Positions 54,085 to 62,900 of a stretch of DNA of 64,000 nucleotides are shown here, in pieces. The notes under the pieces were generated by a model. The model was not told the origin of the DNA, did no database searches, and saw nothing but the letters and a program-made list of their open reading frames with translations. The first letter of the stretch is position 1; every line of letters begins with the position of its first letter. This DNA is from Anaeromicropila herbilytica (GTDB taxonomy: Bacteria; Bacillota; Clostridia; Lachnospirales; Lachnospiraceae), in the NCBI RefSeq assembly GCF_016591975.1, contig NZ_AP024169.1:3325001-3389000 (forward strand), written 5' to 3'. The position numbers and the translations under genes were made by a program.

Positions 54085-54142
54085 AATGAAAAGCACCTTA
54101 TAGTGAGTCATATCCTTCGCTCGCTATAAGGTGCTTTTCATT
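54085..54142 (+). terminator. Terminator of the envelope operon
   Basis: AATGAAAAGCACCTTATAG(T)GAG pairs with CTC(G)CTATAAGGTGCTTTTCATT around about 12 bases, followed by ATTTTAT. It also lies beyond the convergent small gene at 54182. Confidence 0.88.
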
Positions 54143-54181
54143 ATTTTATATTCTGTCCTATAACTAAGTACGTAAATAATT

Positions 54182-54334
54182 CTAGTTTTCTTTATCTTTG
54201 GAATTGTCCGCTTTTAGTCCAAATACAGCTCTAGCGCTTTCAGCTTGTGGATCATGCTTAATATGTTTAGAATGAAAGGTACCATCTTCTTTTTTATGAT
54301 TACTTGTACTTTTTTTGGCATTATTTTTGCTCAT
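54182..54334 (-). CDS. Small basic protein, 50 residues
   Basis: 50 residues plus stop, too short for usual cut-offs. The ATG (54334) has a near-perfect GGAGGAGATTAACT site. Composition is K/N/S/D-rich with a more conserved-looking centre HIKHDPQAESARAVFGLK (about 24-41). No membrane segment. It resembles small CPC_1213-type clostridial proteins of unknown function from memory, which could not be checked. Strong SD, clean stop and a terminator just past its end argue that it is real. Confidence 0.72.
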   Translation of the reverse strand: MSKNNAKKSTSNHKKEDGTFHSKHIKHDPQAESARAVFGLKADNSKDKEN

Positions 54335-54459
54335 AGTTAATCTCCTCCAAATAATATAATTAGTTTATATTATTATGCCATGTATTCGAAATTTCATTCT
54401 TTCATATTTCATATAAGCCTATAATAATTTTACATGTAATACCCTTATATTTTTATATC

Positions 54460-54798
54460 TTAGGCAGGAAATACCACAACTAAAAGCATCTTAAATTTTT
54501 CTTTTCCAAATACAGCATGAGGATGATTTGCAGGCATAACAATAGACTGTCCATCCTCAAGAATATATTTAGTATCATCAATAGTAATCTCAGCTGTACC
54601 TTCTAATACTTGAATCAGTGCATCTCCTTTTGATTCATGCATACTGATTTCCTCATCTTTATCAAATGCAAATAGAGTCATGCTTACGTATGGATTCTGA
54701 ACAATTGTCTTACTTACAACTTGACCCTCCAAACACTGTATTTGTTCTTTTAAATTTAGAACTTCTGAATTTTGAATATTTTTTAATATAGTATTCAT
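54460..54798 (-). CDS. Small cupin-domain protein
   Basis: 112 residues, one cupin_2 barrel: motif 1 region around EEISMHESKGDALIQVLEG (about 49-67; one of the usual metal histidines retained) and motif 2 GQSIVMPANHPHAVF (about 83-97). Such cupins are often metal- or oxygen-linked and in clostridia are frequently redox-regulated. A perfect FNR-type box upstream supports control by oxygen, nitrosative stress or redox state. AGAGATAAA precedes the ATG. Confidence 0.85.
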   Translation of the reverse strand: MNTILKNIQNSEVLNLKEQIQCLEGQVVSKTIVQNPYVSMTLFAFDKDEEISMHESKGDALIQVLEGTAEITIDDTKYILEDGQSIVMPANHPHAVFGKEKFKMLLVVVFPA

Positions 54799-54892
54799 TT
54801 TATCTCTTCCTCTCTATTTTATTGTTCTTTATTTTTTACTAGATGAAACATCCATCTATCTATAATATAACACTATTGACATTATATTAACA

Positions 54893-54906
54893 TTGATGCA
54901 GATCAA
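54893..54906. promoter_or_regulatory. Perfect FNR/CRP-type box upstream of the cupin gene
   Basis: TTGAT GCAG ATCAA matches the TTGATnnnnATCAA consensus exactly. Its centre (54899.5) is about 42 bases before the transcription start predicted from a TATATT at 54869-54864 on the minus strand, the usual class II activator position. Confidence 0.65.
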
Positions 54907-54960
54907 TATTTTCAAATATAATTATTTGCTATTTCTAGTTCATCGTCCAAATAAAGAATA

Positions 54961-55023
54961 AAGCGAAAGCACTTAAAGTATATTATCATCTTAAATAATA
55001 ACATGCTTTAAGTGCTTTCACTT
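54961..55023 (-). terminator. Terminator of the sensor kinase operon
   Basis: Outer arms AAGCGAAAGCACTTAAAG and CTTTAAGTGCTTTCACTT pair at 17 of 18 positions, with inner A/T pairing. About 170 bases past the kinase stop. The minus-strand tail is TTATTCTTT. Confidence 0.6.
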
Positions 55024-55190
55024 ATTTGTATTTCTACTAATCTTCCCTAGATTAGAAACTACAATTGATATATTAAATATCCCCTCGAATATTATTATAT
55101 CAGAAAATAGATATAATAATTAGCGATTGCGAAATCAGCAATTTTCATGTCGAATTTGGCATTTTTGCAGAGATTATTGTCTATTTATTT

Positions 55191-57137
55191 CTAATTAATG
55201 TCGATTTCAGGAATTGCTATCATCAATGTAAATACCTTTTCACTATGTTCTATTTTCATATGGCCTTTGTAACTTTGAACTACTTTTTCCATATTATAAA
55301 TACCGAATCCATGAGAATTACTTTCCTTTAATGATTTGTATTTACCCTCCTCAACATTCAGCTCTCCATTATATGTATTCTCAACTTTAATAAGTCTCTG
55401 TCCATTCATAGCTTTTGATTCAATTTTTATGAATCGAGCATAAGATGGGTCAATCTGAGAACTAGCATAAACAGCATTTTCTAATGCATTACCAAGTATA
55501 ATGCAAAGATCACTATCTGTAATTCCAATCTGGTTCGCGATGCTACAATGACATTCAAATTGTATTCCAATTTCTTTTGCTTTCATATAATTATATCCAA
55601 TAATGGAATTGGCAATGGCATGCTCACAGAATACAGGAAGTTGATCGAAGCTAGCTTTTTCTGTGAATTCATTTAAGAAATTACGTAACTTCTCAATATT
55701 TTCTTCTTCTACGAGTTGATTCATAATAGTAATAAAACGATTTATCTCGTGTTTGATTTCTCTTATTTCATGCATCTGACCACTAAGGGCATTGTAATGC
55801 TCTTTTTGTATTGTTAACTGCTTTTTCGTTAGTTCAAGACGTGAAGATGAGATTGAAAAATCATCATATAAGTCAAGTGCGCGAATGATATACAAAATAT
55901 CCATAATAATCAAAAATAACACAAATAGGAGTAGCATCACCAACGACATATCCATCAATATAGAACCATTTATATAATAACTATCAATTGCCACTCCTAC
56001 AGTAATCAATATACTACTCCAAAATATAATCATGCCATATTTCTTTAGTCGATCACTCCATAGATATATTTTGAAAACAATATAAATATCCAGCGTAAAA
56101 GTTAACATTGGAACAATGGTAGATAGATATTGATTATATATAGTAGATGGTGTGCATAGGTAAATTAAAAATAGTATTGTATATAAAGAAAAAAATCCCC
56201 ATTTTTCTTTCTTAGCAAATTGAATACCACATTGTTCCTGTACTAAAAATATTAATAAGAATTTAAGCAAGAAGGATTCGGCATACATTATCTCATTTGT
56301 TTTCTCATAGGATAAATTAAAAAATAAAATATTCTGCCAAAAACTATAAAATTCTGATGTCAGCATAATTCTCATTAATATTAATAGAACCATAGATGGC
56401 ATCCATAAAGTATATATCTTTCGCTTAATGGACAGTAAATAGAACGTAAATAAACCCATAAGTGAAAATAGTCCTATTCCAAATAAAACAAATCGGACAG
56501 AATTCTTTAATATACTTTTTTGAATAATTTGATGATAATCTCCTATAACAGGAGACATATAAAGTCCAGAAAACCTTGTCGTTGCAAGTTCTATAATTAC
56601 TTCGTGTTGTGTTCTATTTGACAATTTAACAGGGTATATATCCGATTTTGGACTAGTAAATATTTTATTATTATCTTTTGATACAACCCCACTTTTTGAG
56701 GTTAACTTGCCATCAATATATATCCGATATGCACTTCCGAAATCAGGTATATATATTGTAATATTCTTATTATATGAGAAATTAGTTATCGTTAATTTAT
56801 AAGTTCCATATCCATCCGCTGTTAGTTTCTTACCATGAACTTTAATATTTGTCCATTCATCTGGAACCTCTAAAAAATATTTATCATTATCAGTTTTCTT
56901 TTTGTCTGAATGAACAAACTGGTTTGGATGAAATTCCCATTCCCCATCGAGATAATAAACACCTTTTGATAGATCAAGGTCACGTAAATCAGTTCTTCCG
57001 TCCTCAACTTTATTAGTTCCATTTATCTCATGATAAAATTTACTATAAAGAACTGGTAAATTAACTACCAAAATAGTAAAAACTAAACCTATGAGAATAA
57101 ATATCTTCCGTTCTTTATGTTTTTCCTTCGCATCCAT
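55191..57137 (-). CDS. Membrane sensor histidine kinase with extracellular jelly-roll domain (GHKL type)
   Basis: 648 residues. Membrane helix at about 12-30. An extracellular domain (about 50-215) opens with YYLDGEWEFHPNQF, like the sugar-binding beta-sandwich of GH2 enzymes. Then come seven to eight membrane helices (about 222-425, 7TM-DISM-like), a coiled coil, the H-box REIKHEINRFITIMNQL (about 465-481), N-box GNALENAVYAS and G-box HGFGIYNME. The N-terminal plan suggests carbohydrate or wall-fragment sensing (inference). The kinase half is the AgrC/CitA-like HPK10 type that pairs with LytTR regulators. The partner gene lies 18 bases upstream. Confidence 0.88.
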   Translation of the reverse strand: MDAKEKHKERKIFILIGLVFTILVVNLPVLYSKFYHEINGTNKVEDGRTDLRDLDLSKGVYYLDGEWEFHPNQFVHSDKKKTDNDKYFLEVPDEWTNIKVHGKKLTADGYGTYKLTITNFSYNKNITIYIPDFGSAYRIYIDGKLTSKSGVVSKDNNKIFTSPKSDIYPVKLSNRTQHEVIIELATTRFSGLYMSPVIGDYHQIIQKSILKNSVRFVLFGIGLFSLMGLFTFYLLSIKRKIYTLWMPSMVLLILMRIMLTSEFYSFWQNILFFNLSYEKTNEIMYAESFLLKFLLIFLVQEQCGIQFAKKEKWGFFSLYTILFLIYLCTPSTIYNQYLSTIVPMLTFTLDIYIVFKIYLWSDRLKKYGMIIFWSSILITVGVAIDSYYINGSILMDMSLVMLLLFVLFLIIMDILYIIRALDLYDDFSISSSRLELTKKQLTIQKEHYNALSGQMHEIREIKHEINRFITIMNQLVEEENIEKLRNFLNEFTEKASFDQLPVFCEHAIANSIIGYNYMKAKEIGIQFECHCSIANQIGITDSDLCIILGNALENAVYASSQIDPSYARFIKIESKAMNGQRLIKVENTYNGELNVEEGKYKSLKESNSHGFGIYNMEKVVQSYKGHMKIEHSEKVFTLMIAIPEIDIN

Positions 57138-57155
57138 TTCCTCGATTTTCCTTTG

Positions 57156-57869
57156 TTAACTCATATATTTAAATAGATATTCAAAATACTTATCTTTCGA
57201 TTCTTTTCGATATTTTCTAGATATATTAATATCGATATCATTAATACAGAAATAATTTTCATTCATTTCCTTGGTATAAGCTAGATTTACCGCGTAACTT
57301 TGATGACAACGTATAAAAGAATCTTTGGGCAATTGTTTCATTATTTCATCTAATTTGGAATAGCATTGAAGCTCTATTCCACTTACTGTATGAATTAGTA
57401 TTTTTTTATCTCTACTCTCAATATATAGGATATCCTTACAATTCACCCGATAATTTACACCTTTATAACTAAATTGGATCTGCAAATGTCGTTCCTTATT
57501 AATAAGTAGTAAAGCATGTTCTAATACATCATATAGTTTCTGTTTATTCAATGGCTTTAATATATAGTTGAAAGCAAACACATCATATGCATCAGAATAA
57601 TGTTCATTGCTTGATGACACAAAAACAATCTTCACATCTGCCATAAAGTCACGTATCTTAGATGCAAGCTCAATGCCACTACCCCTAGGCATATAAATAT
57701 CCAAAAATATGATATCAAATAATACTTTTTGTTCTTTGCAATCTTCTAATAAAAAGTCACCATTCTGATATGATATTATTTCAATAGAAGCATCATATCC
57801 ATATAAAGTTTCTGTTAGATTTTTAATATCCTCTGCTCTATCATCGCAAATTCCAATTTTTATACACAT
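57156..57869 (-). CDS. LytTR-family response regulator
   Basis: 237 residues. Receiver domain at 1-120 (ICDDRAEDI, phospho-acceptor in LFDIIFLDIYMPRGSG, SSSNEHY switch, LKPLNKQKL). The LytTR DNA-binding domain occupies about 135-235 (ILYIESRDKKILIHTVSGIELQCYSKLDEIMKQL..SFIRCHQSYAVNL). Forms a two-component pair with the following kinase. AAAGGAGCACGATAAACA precedes the ATG. A 45-base inverted repeat (57937-57981) lies 70 bases upstream and may be autoregulatory. Targets unknown. Confidence 0.93.
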   Translation of the reverse strand: MCIKIGICDDRAEDIKNLTETLYGYDASIEIISYQNGDFLLEDCKEQKVLFDIIFLDIYMPRGSGIELASKIRDFMADVKIVFVSSSNEHYSDAYDVFAFNYILKPLNKQKLYDVLEHALLLINKERHLQIQFSYKGVNYRVNCKDILYIESRDKKILIHTVSGIELQCYSKLDEIMKQLPKDSFIRCHQSYAVNLAYTKEMNENYFCINDIDINISRKYRKESKDKYFEYLFKYMS

Positions 57870-57936
57870 TGTTTATCGTGCTCCTTTTAAATACAAATCA
57901 ATATAAAATATAACATATATAAACGAAAAAGTAATT

Positions 57937-57981
57937 ACCTAATTTGCGATAATGAATTATACAAGAATTTATCAATTAGGT
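57937..57981. promoter_or_regulatory. Inverted repeat ahead of the LytTR regulator gene
   Basis: ACCTAATT tgc GATAA and TTATC AATTAGGT pair (13 bp with a three-base bulge) around 16 bases. Candidate operator or leader hairpin. Confidence 0.45.
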
Positions 57982-58084
57982 TTCCTATTTTTTTATTCCT
58001 AAATGATTCTTTAATCTTAATACCTTTTGTAATTATTATAAGTAGATTCTAAATATTAGACAAGAAAAAATGACAATATTCTAA

Positions 58085-58131
58085 AAGGAGTTCTTGCTTC
58101 AATTGATACATCAATTTCACAAGAACTCCTT
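58085..58131 (-). terminator. Terminator of the GH3 gene
   Basis: AAGGAGTTCTTG (58085-58096) pairs perfectly with CAAGAACTCCTT (58120-58131), with AATTGAT/ATCAATT stacked inside, and TTTTAG on the minus-strand exit. Confidence 0.78.
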
Positions 58132-58259
58132 ATTTAACCTTTACTCATCACTCTAATTCATAATTACTTAATTCTCTATAAAACACTTAATTCTTATCAA
58201 TAAAAACTTAGCCTCACCTACATTCCTATATAACTTAATTAGAACTAATACTAAGTATA

Positions 58260-60470
58260 CTAGACTAATATAAAACCACCTTGATTCTTTGTGCCACTAT
58301 CACTACCTATAAAAACATTGAATTCACCAGGTTCGCTGGTATAATTCATGTTAACATCATAGAATTTAAGCATTTCTTCTGTAATAACAAAAGTGACTTT
58401 TATTTCTTCACCAGGCTCTAACTCTATCTTTTGGAAGCCTTTTAACTCTCTTACTGGTCTTGCTACACTAGCATTTTTATCCTGAATATACAGTTGAATA
58501 ACTTCTTTACCAGAATACTCGCCAGTATTCTTAACTGTTACTGAAGCCTCAACGCTACCTTCTTTGGTTAATTCCCTCTGATCTAATATAACCTCTGATA
58601 TTTCAAAATTTGTATAGGATAGACCATAACCAAAAGGATAAAGTGGTTCATTCGGAACATCTAGATATTTGGAAAAATATTTTCCGTTTCCTTCGTTACC
58701 AGCATAAGGTCTTCCAGTATGGAACTCATTATAGTAGATAGGAACTTGTCCAACATTATGTGGGAAACTCATAGATAACTTTCCAGATGGAGTAGCATCA
58801 CCAAATAATATTTCTGCTATGGCATTTCCACCTTCACTACCAGGTAACCAAGCTTCTAATACTGCTCTTGATTTATCACTGATTTCTTTAATTGTAAGTG
58901 GTCTACCATTGAATAATACAACAACAATATTAGAATTAACCTCTGATACCTTTCGGAATAGATTCATCTGTACCTCTGGAAGATCTAAGTTTGTTCTACT
59001 AGAAGCCTCCCCTGAATGTATTGGCAATTCTCCAAGAGCCATAACAACTACATCAGCTTCTTTTGCATTCTTTAAGGCTTCTTCTAATAACTGATCTTCA
59101 ATAGCTTTTTCTTCTTCTGGACTAAGCATTTCCTCATAGACATCAAGTCCACTGTTAGGATCTACAAATCCACAACCTTTTGCATAAGTCACGTCTGAGA
59201 TACCAAGATTCTCAATTCCTTTCTTGAAGGTAACATTTTCATCTACTTTTGCAAAAATAGACCACACCCCAGAGATCCATTTGTTATCTACATGTGGTCC
59301 AACAAAGGCAAGTTTTTGTCCTTCTTTCTTAAGAGGTAAGATATGATCATTTTTTAATAATACCATGGATTCAATTGAGATTTCTTTTGCAAGCTTTTTA
59401 TGCTCATCACATAGAATCACTTCTAATTCTTCCGCTTCATCTCCATCTTTGAATGGATTCTCAAATAGTCCTAATTGGTTCTTAAGCTCCAATACTCGTA
59501 ATGCAGCTTCATCAACAAGCGATTCGTTAATCTTATTTTCTTCTACTAACTTTTTAAGATTTCCGCAATAGCAAGTTGTCATCATGTCAATGTCAACACC
59601 TGCTTCCATTGCTAAAGCTGCTGCTTCTTCTTTATTTTTAGCTATACCATGATGAATTAATTCTTCAATAGCTGCCCAATCTGATATAATTACTCCATCA
59701 AATCCCATTTTATTTCTTAAGATATCTCGTAATAATTTTTTATTACCTGTGGAAGGAATACGGTCTAAGGTATTAAAAGAGGTCATAACAGTTGCACAAC
59801 CTGCATCTACAGCTGCTTGATAGGCTGGAAGATAATCACCCAACAACGTTCTTTCCGATAATTCAACGGTATTATAATCTCTACCAGCCATTGGAGCACC
59901 ATATCCAGCAAAGTGTTTCACACAAGCAGCAATCTTACCTTTCTCAGTAAGAGGTCCAGTACCTTGATAGCCTTCAACGATTGCTTTCGCAAAGCAGCTA
60001 TTCAAGTACGCATCTTCTCCAGTGGATTCCATTACTCTACCCCATCTTGCATCACGTACAAGGTCCACCATTGGAGAAAAAGTAAGATGAAGACCAGCTG
60101 CTGCCGATTCTTTCGCTGAGACAGCTGCTGCTTTTTCAACTATTTCTGTATTAAAGGTACATCCTTGTGCTAAAGGAATTGGGAAGATGGTACGATAACC
60201 ATTGATAATATCCGCCATAAATATCAATGGGATCTGATGTGGTTGCTTTTTCATATAGCTTTCTTGGATTTTTCTTAATAATTTTGCACCGCCACCACCT
60301 AACACGGAACCGGCATTATTAATCTCTTGCTCTGTGAATCCAGCTGCATTTTCAGGTCCTGTGATAACACCTTCTTTTTCATAATAGTAGCTACATACTT
60401 GTAATAATTGATCTATTTTTTCTTCTAATGTCATATCTGCAAGTAAATCTTTTAATTGTTCTTGTTTCAT
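58260..60470 (-). CDS. Glycoside hydrolase family 3 beta-glucosidase/beta-xylosidase, cytoplasmic
   Basis: 736 residues from the ATG at 60470 (AGG seven bases upstream); the GTG 16 codons earlier would put a perfect hairpin inside the coding region. N-terminal TIM barrel with KHFAGYGAPMAGRDYN (about 185-200) and nucleophile D264 in GVIISDWAAIEEL. Then the alpha/beta sandwich (acid/base region GELPIHSGEASSRTN) and a C-terminal fibronectin-III-like domain (SVEASVTVKNTGEYSGKEVIQLYI). No signal peptide, so it acts on imported oligosaccharides. Downstream of a xylan esterase and LacI gene, hence xylo- or gluco-oligosaccharide breakdown. Confidence 0.9.
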   Translation of the reverse strand: MKQEQLKDLLADMTLEEKIDQLLQVCSYYYEKEGVITGPENAAGFTEQEINNAGSVLGGGGAKLLRKIQESYMKKQPHQIPLIFMADIINGYRTIFPIPLAQGCTFNTEIVEKAAAVSAKESAAAGLHLTFSPMVDLVRDARWGRVMESTGEDAYLNSCFAKAIVEGYQGTGPLTEKGKIAACVKHFAGYGAPMAGRDYNTVELSERTLLGDYLPAYQAAVDAGCATVMTSFNTLDRIPSTGNKKLLRDILRNKMGFDGVIISDWAAIEELIHHGIAKNKEEAAALAMEAGVDIDMMTTCYCGNLKKLVEENKINESLVDEAALRVLELKNQLGLFENPFKDGDEAEELEVILCDEHKKLAKEISIESMVLLKNDHILPLKKEGQKLAFVGPHVDNKWISGVWSIFAKVDENVTFKKGIENLGISDVTYAKGCGFVDPNSGLDVYEEMLSPEEEKAIEDQLLEEALKNAKEADVVVMALGELPIHSGEASSRTNLDLPEVQMNLFRKVSEVNSNIVVVLFNGRPLTIKEISDKSRAVLEAWLPGSEGGNAIAEILFGDATPSGKLSMSFPHNVGQVPIYYNEFHTGRPYAGNEGNGKYFSKYLDVPNEPLYPFGYGLSYTNFEISEVILDQRELTKEGSVEASVTVKNTGEYSGKEVIQLYIQDKNASVARPVRELKGFQKIELEPGEEIKVTFVITEEMLKFYDVNMNYTSEPGEFNVFIGSDSGTKNQGGFILV

Positions 60471-60484
60471 TAGTATACCTATTA

Positions 60485-60512
60485 CTAACACATCTGTTAT
60501 CCGATGTGTTAG
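60485..60512. promoter_or_regulatory. Perfect 10-bp palindrome just upstream of the GH3 start
   Basis: CTAACACATC and GATGTGTTAG around eight bases, ending about 15 bases before the ATG. It may be a regulator-binding site or an RNA hairpin near the ribosome binding site. Confidence 0.5.
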
Positions 60513-60685
60513 TGCCACAATCGAAATAAGTTGAGAGAATTTATATGTGGCATTCCTTTCTATACTTCATTTTTCTTTCAACTTTCCTTTAATAAAATAT
60601 TAATCTATCTTCAATTAAATAAGACTTCTCTATACTTTTATATTGGGAAGTTTAAAATATATAAATATAGCTAGTCTATGAATAA

Positions 60686-61648
60686 CTAATATCCTATCAT
60701 TCTATGTTCTTTAATAAATTCTAATTTCTTTTGCATATGAACCATTCCGCAACCATCATGTCCATTAAATGGATAAACTACGATATCTTTCTGTGCAGTT
60801 ATTCGATTGTAAGTTGCATAGTAGCACTTGGCAGGGCATATGTTATCTTTAAGCGCCACAGATGCAAGCACAGGACACTTAATTTTATCTGCCATGTTCA
60901 TTGTATCGTAATAACTCACCGTTTCGTAAACAGTGTCCCACCGATTAGGATATCTTCTAATATAATCCGTTAAGCATTGAAAAGACCCATGCTCTCCTTC
61001 AATTCTTGCTTCTATATTACTATTACTAGGAACATCAGCAATGGCGAGAGCTGCACGTTCATCAAGAGCGGCCATTGCCATAACCAAAGCTCCACCTTGA
61101 CTTGCGCCATGTAAAATAATTTTTGACGAATCTACATTCTCACATGATACTGCAAAATCTATAGCGCGCATTGCATCCATATATACTGCACGATAGTAGT
61201 ACTTACTCTTATCAAGGATGCCAAGTGAATTTACATTATGAAATAAGCCACCTGGATAATTCACATTACTTCCGGTGTCTCCGCCTTGAAGCCTGCATTC
61301 CATTACTATAACTACCATACCCATCATAATCCATGGCATATATTCATGTGGTAGATTTCTACCATTCGTAAAACCATGATAATGAATGAGACATGGTAGC
61401 TTTTCACTTTTTGTAAATTTCGGAATCATATACCATCCCTTAATATCAGTACCATCATATCCTTTATAAGTCAGATCATAAACATCCACATAAGGAGAAG
61501 GATAATCTACCTTCTCTAATGTAACACCTAAAGTTACGCTTTTAGATAAAGTAATTGTCTGACGCCAAAATTCTTCAAAGTCTTCTCTTTTTGTCAACTC
61601 TGGTAGGTACAATTCATACTCTTTCTTTCTATCATCAACAAATCTCAT
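60686..61648 (-). CDS. Acetyl xylan esterase / cephalosporin-C deacetylase family (CE7), cytoplasmic
   Basis: 320 residues from the ATG at 61648; AAAGG lies nine bases before it. ATGs at 61654 and 61720 are alternatives, but the longer form overlaps lacI and adds non-family residues. Alpha/beta hydrolase with triad S183 (GASQGG), D268 (LKDNICP) and H297 (NGHDGC), and the CE7 RGQGGD-like loop here RLQGGDTGSN. No signal peptide: it removes acetyl groups from imported xylo-oligosaccharides before GH3 cleavage. Lies between lacI (38 bases upstream) and GH3 (215 bases downstream). Confidence 0.9.
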   Translation of the reverse strand: MRFVDDRKKEYELYLPELTKREDFEEFWRQTITLSKSVTLGVTLEKVDYPSPYVDVYDLTYKGYDGTDIKGWYMIPKFTKSEKLPCLIHYHGFTNGRNLPHEYMPWIMMGMVVIVMECRLQGGDTGSNVNYPGGLFHNVNSLGILDKSKYYYRAVYMDAMRAIDFAVSCENVDSSKIILHGASQGGALVMAMAALDERAALAIADVPSNSNIEARIEGEHGSFQCLTDYIRRYPNRWDTVYETVSYYDTMNMADKIKCPVLASVALKDNICPAKCYYATYNRITAQKDIVVYPFNGHDGCGMVHMQKKLEFIKEHRMIGY

Positions 61649-61686
61649 ATCCATTTTCCTTTGCTCAACGAACTTTGCAAAAATTG

Positions 61687-62724
61687 TTATCTTCTGAAAT
61701 TTCCCGATACACTTGTGCAAGATCCCCTTTTTAGTAGAGATGCTTCATATACTGTATGACTTGCCTTGTTACCTTGTAACATACCAAATAAAGCATCAAT
61801 AGCCCCAAGTGACATCTGTTCTGCTGGTTGACATATTGTATCAATGGATGGATTATAATATTCAGCAACCTCTATTCCATCAAATCCAACTATGGATATA
61901 TCTTCCGGCACACGTAGTCCTGCTGATACAACCGCTTTCGCAGCTCCAATTGCCATAGTATCTGCTACTGTTACAACTGCAGTCATATCTTTGTTACGTT
62001 CCATCATATTTTTCATCATATTGAATCCAAATTCATACCCGGATTCTGAAACATTAATCGAGGAAACCAGAACCGGATCATATGGAATTGAATATGCTTC
62101 TAACGCTTTTTGATACCCTCGAAAACGTAGTAAGTTCGGTGTAACGTTACTTCCGTGTGTACTATAAATACATCCAATTCTATGGTGACCCAAATTAATT
62201 AAGTATTCTGTTGCTTTATAACTTTCTGCTTCATCATCAATAATAACACTTGAGTACAACTCAGAATCTACAGAATCACCCGCTGATACAGTTAATAAGA
62301 CACATGGAACACCTAATCTTTTAAAATCTTCATTCGTATATTCAAAGTTACCACCCATAATTATAATTCCATTCAGATTTCGATCCTGTACTTCTTTTAT
62401 TGCCATAGACATCTCATGTTCTGAATAGTTAACATTACGTATCTCCAAATGATATCCGCGTAAAAATACTTTTTGTTCAATAGTATGAATCATTTTTTGA
62501 AAAAATGGATTTGTAATACTCTTAGCTAAAAGTGCTATGGTCTTTGACTGTCCCATTTTTAAGACTCTGGCATTGTTATTGGGAACATAATTAAGCTCAC
62601 GAACTGCCGCCATTACCTTTTCTTTCGTCTCATTACTTGTAACTCCACTATTATTTAAAACTCTAGATACTGTAGCAATACCAACTCCTGACAGTTTAGC
62701 TACATCCTTAATTGTTGCACCCAT
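61687..62724 (-). CDS. LacI-family transcriptional regulator of the oligosaccharide locus
   Basis: 345 residues. HTH TIKDVAKLSGVGIATVSRVLNNSG (4-27) and hinge helix NNNARVLKM, then a periplasmic-binding-protein-like effector domain (about 62-340, e.g. IIMGGNFEY, VTVADTMAIGAAKA, VGFDGIEVAEYYNPSIDTI). Heads the lacI-esterase-GH3 series and probably also acts on the transporter gene upstream. GGAGGATTCAAAAAAGTT precedes the ATG. Palindromes at 62795-62806 and 62812-62827 in its promoter region are candidate sites. Confidence 0.92.
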   Translation of the reverse strand: MGATIKDVAKLSGVGIATVSRVLNNSGVTSNETKEKVMAAVRELNYVPNNNARVLKMGQSKTIALLAKSITNPFFQKMIHTIEQKVFLRGYHLEIRNVNYSEHEMSMAIKEVQDRNLNGIIIMGGNFEYTNEDFKRLGVPCVLLTVSAGDSVDSELYSSVIIDDEAESYKATEYLINLGHHRIGCIYSTHGSNVTPNLLRFRGYQKALEAYSIPYDPVLVSSINVSESGYEFGFNMMKNMMERNKDMTAVVTVADTMAIGAAKAVVSAGLRVPEDISIVGFDGIEVAEYYNPSIDTICQPAEQMSLGAIDALFGMLQGNKASHTVYEASLLKRGSCTSVSGNFRR

Positions 62725-62794
62725 AACTTTTTTGAATCCTCCATATTACAATCATTTCTTATCTTGTTCACATTCTACCATTTTTTCACTTTAA

Positions 62795-62827
62795 ATACTA
62801 TAGTATATTGCTTATCACTATTGATAA
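62795..62827. promoter_or_regulatory. Two palindromes in the lacI promoter region
   Basis: ATACTATAGTAT (62795-62806, containing a TATACT-like -10 on the minus strand) and TTATCA CTAT TGATAA (62812-62827). Adjacent perfect palindromes ahead of a LacI-family gene; possible operators. Neither has the CG centre common in LacI sites, so assignment is tentative. Confidence 0.45.
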
Positions 62828-62900
62828 ATAGGCAGTTTAACTCCATTCATGTAACTTTCAGAATGCATCGTTACCCCGCCTAATTACCATTTTTATTTAA

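Larger units (their letters stand above)
54799..55190. other. 392-bp spacer upstream of the cupin gene
   Basis: Contains the cupin promoter area with the FNR-type box (54893-54906) and the terminator of the sensor-kinase operon (54961-55023). The remainder (55030-55190) is AT-rich with nothing recognised. Confidence 0.6.
57870..58259. other. 390-bp spacer between GH3 and LytTR genes
   Basis: Holds the inverted repeat at 57937-57981 (leader of the LytTR gene) and the GH3 terminator at 58085-58131. AT-rich otherwise; no gene. Confidence 0.6.
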
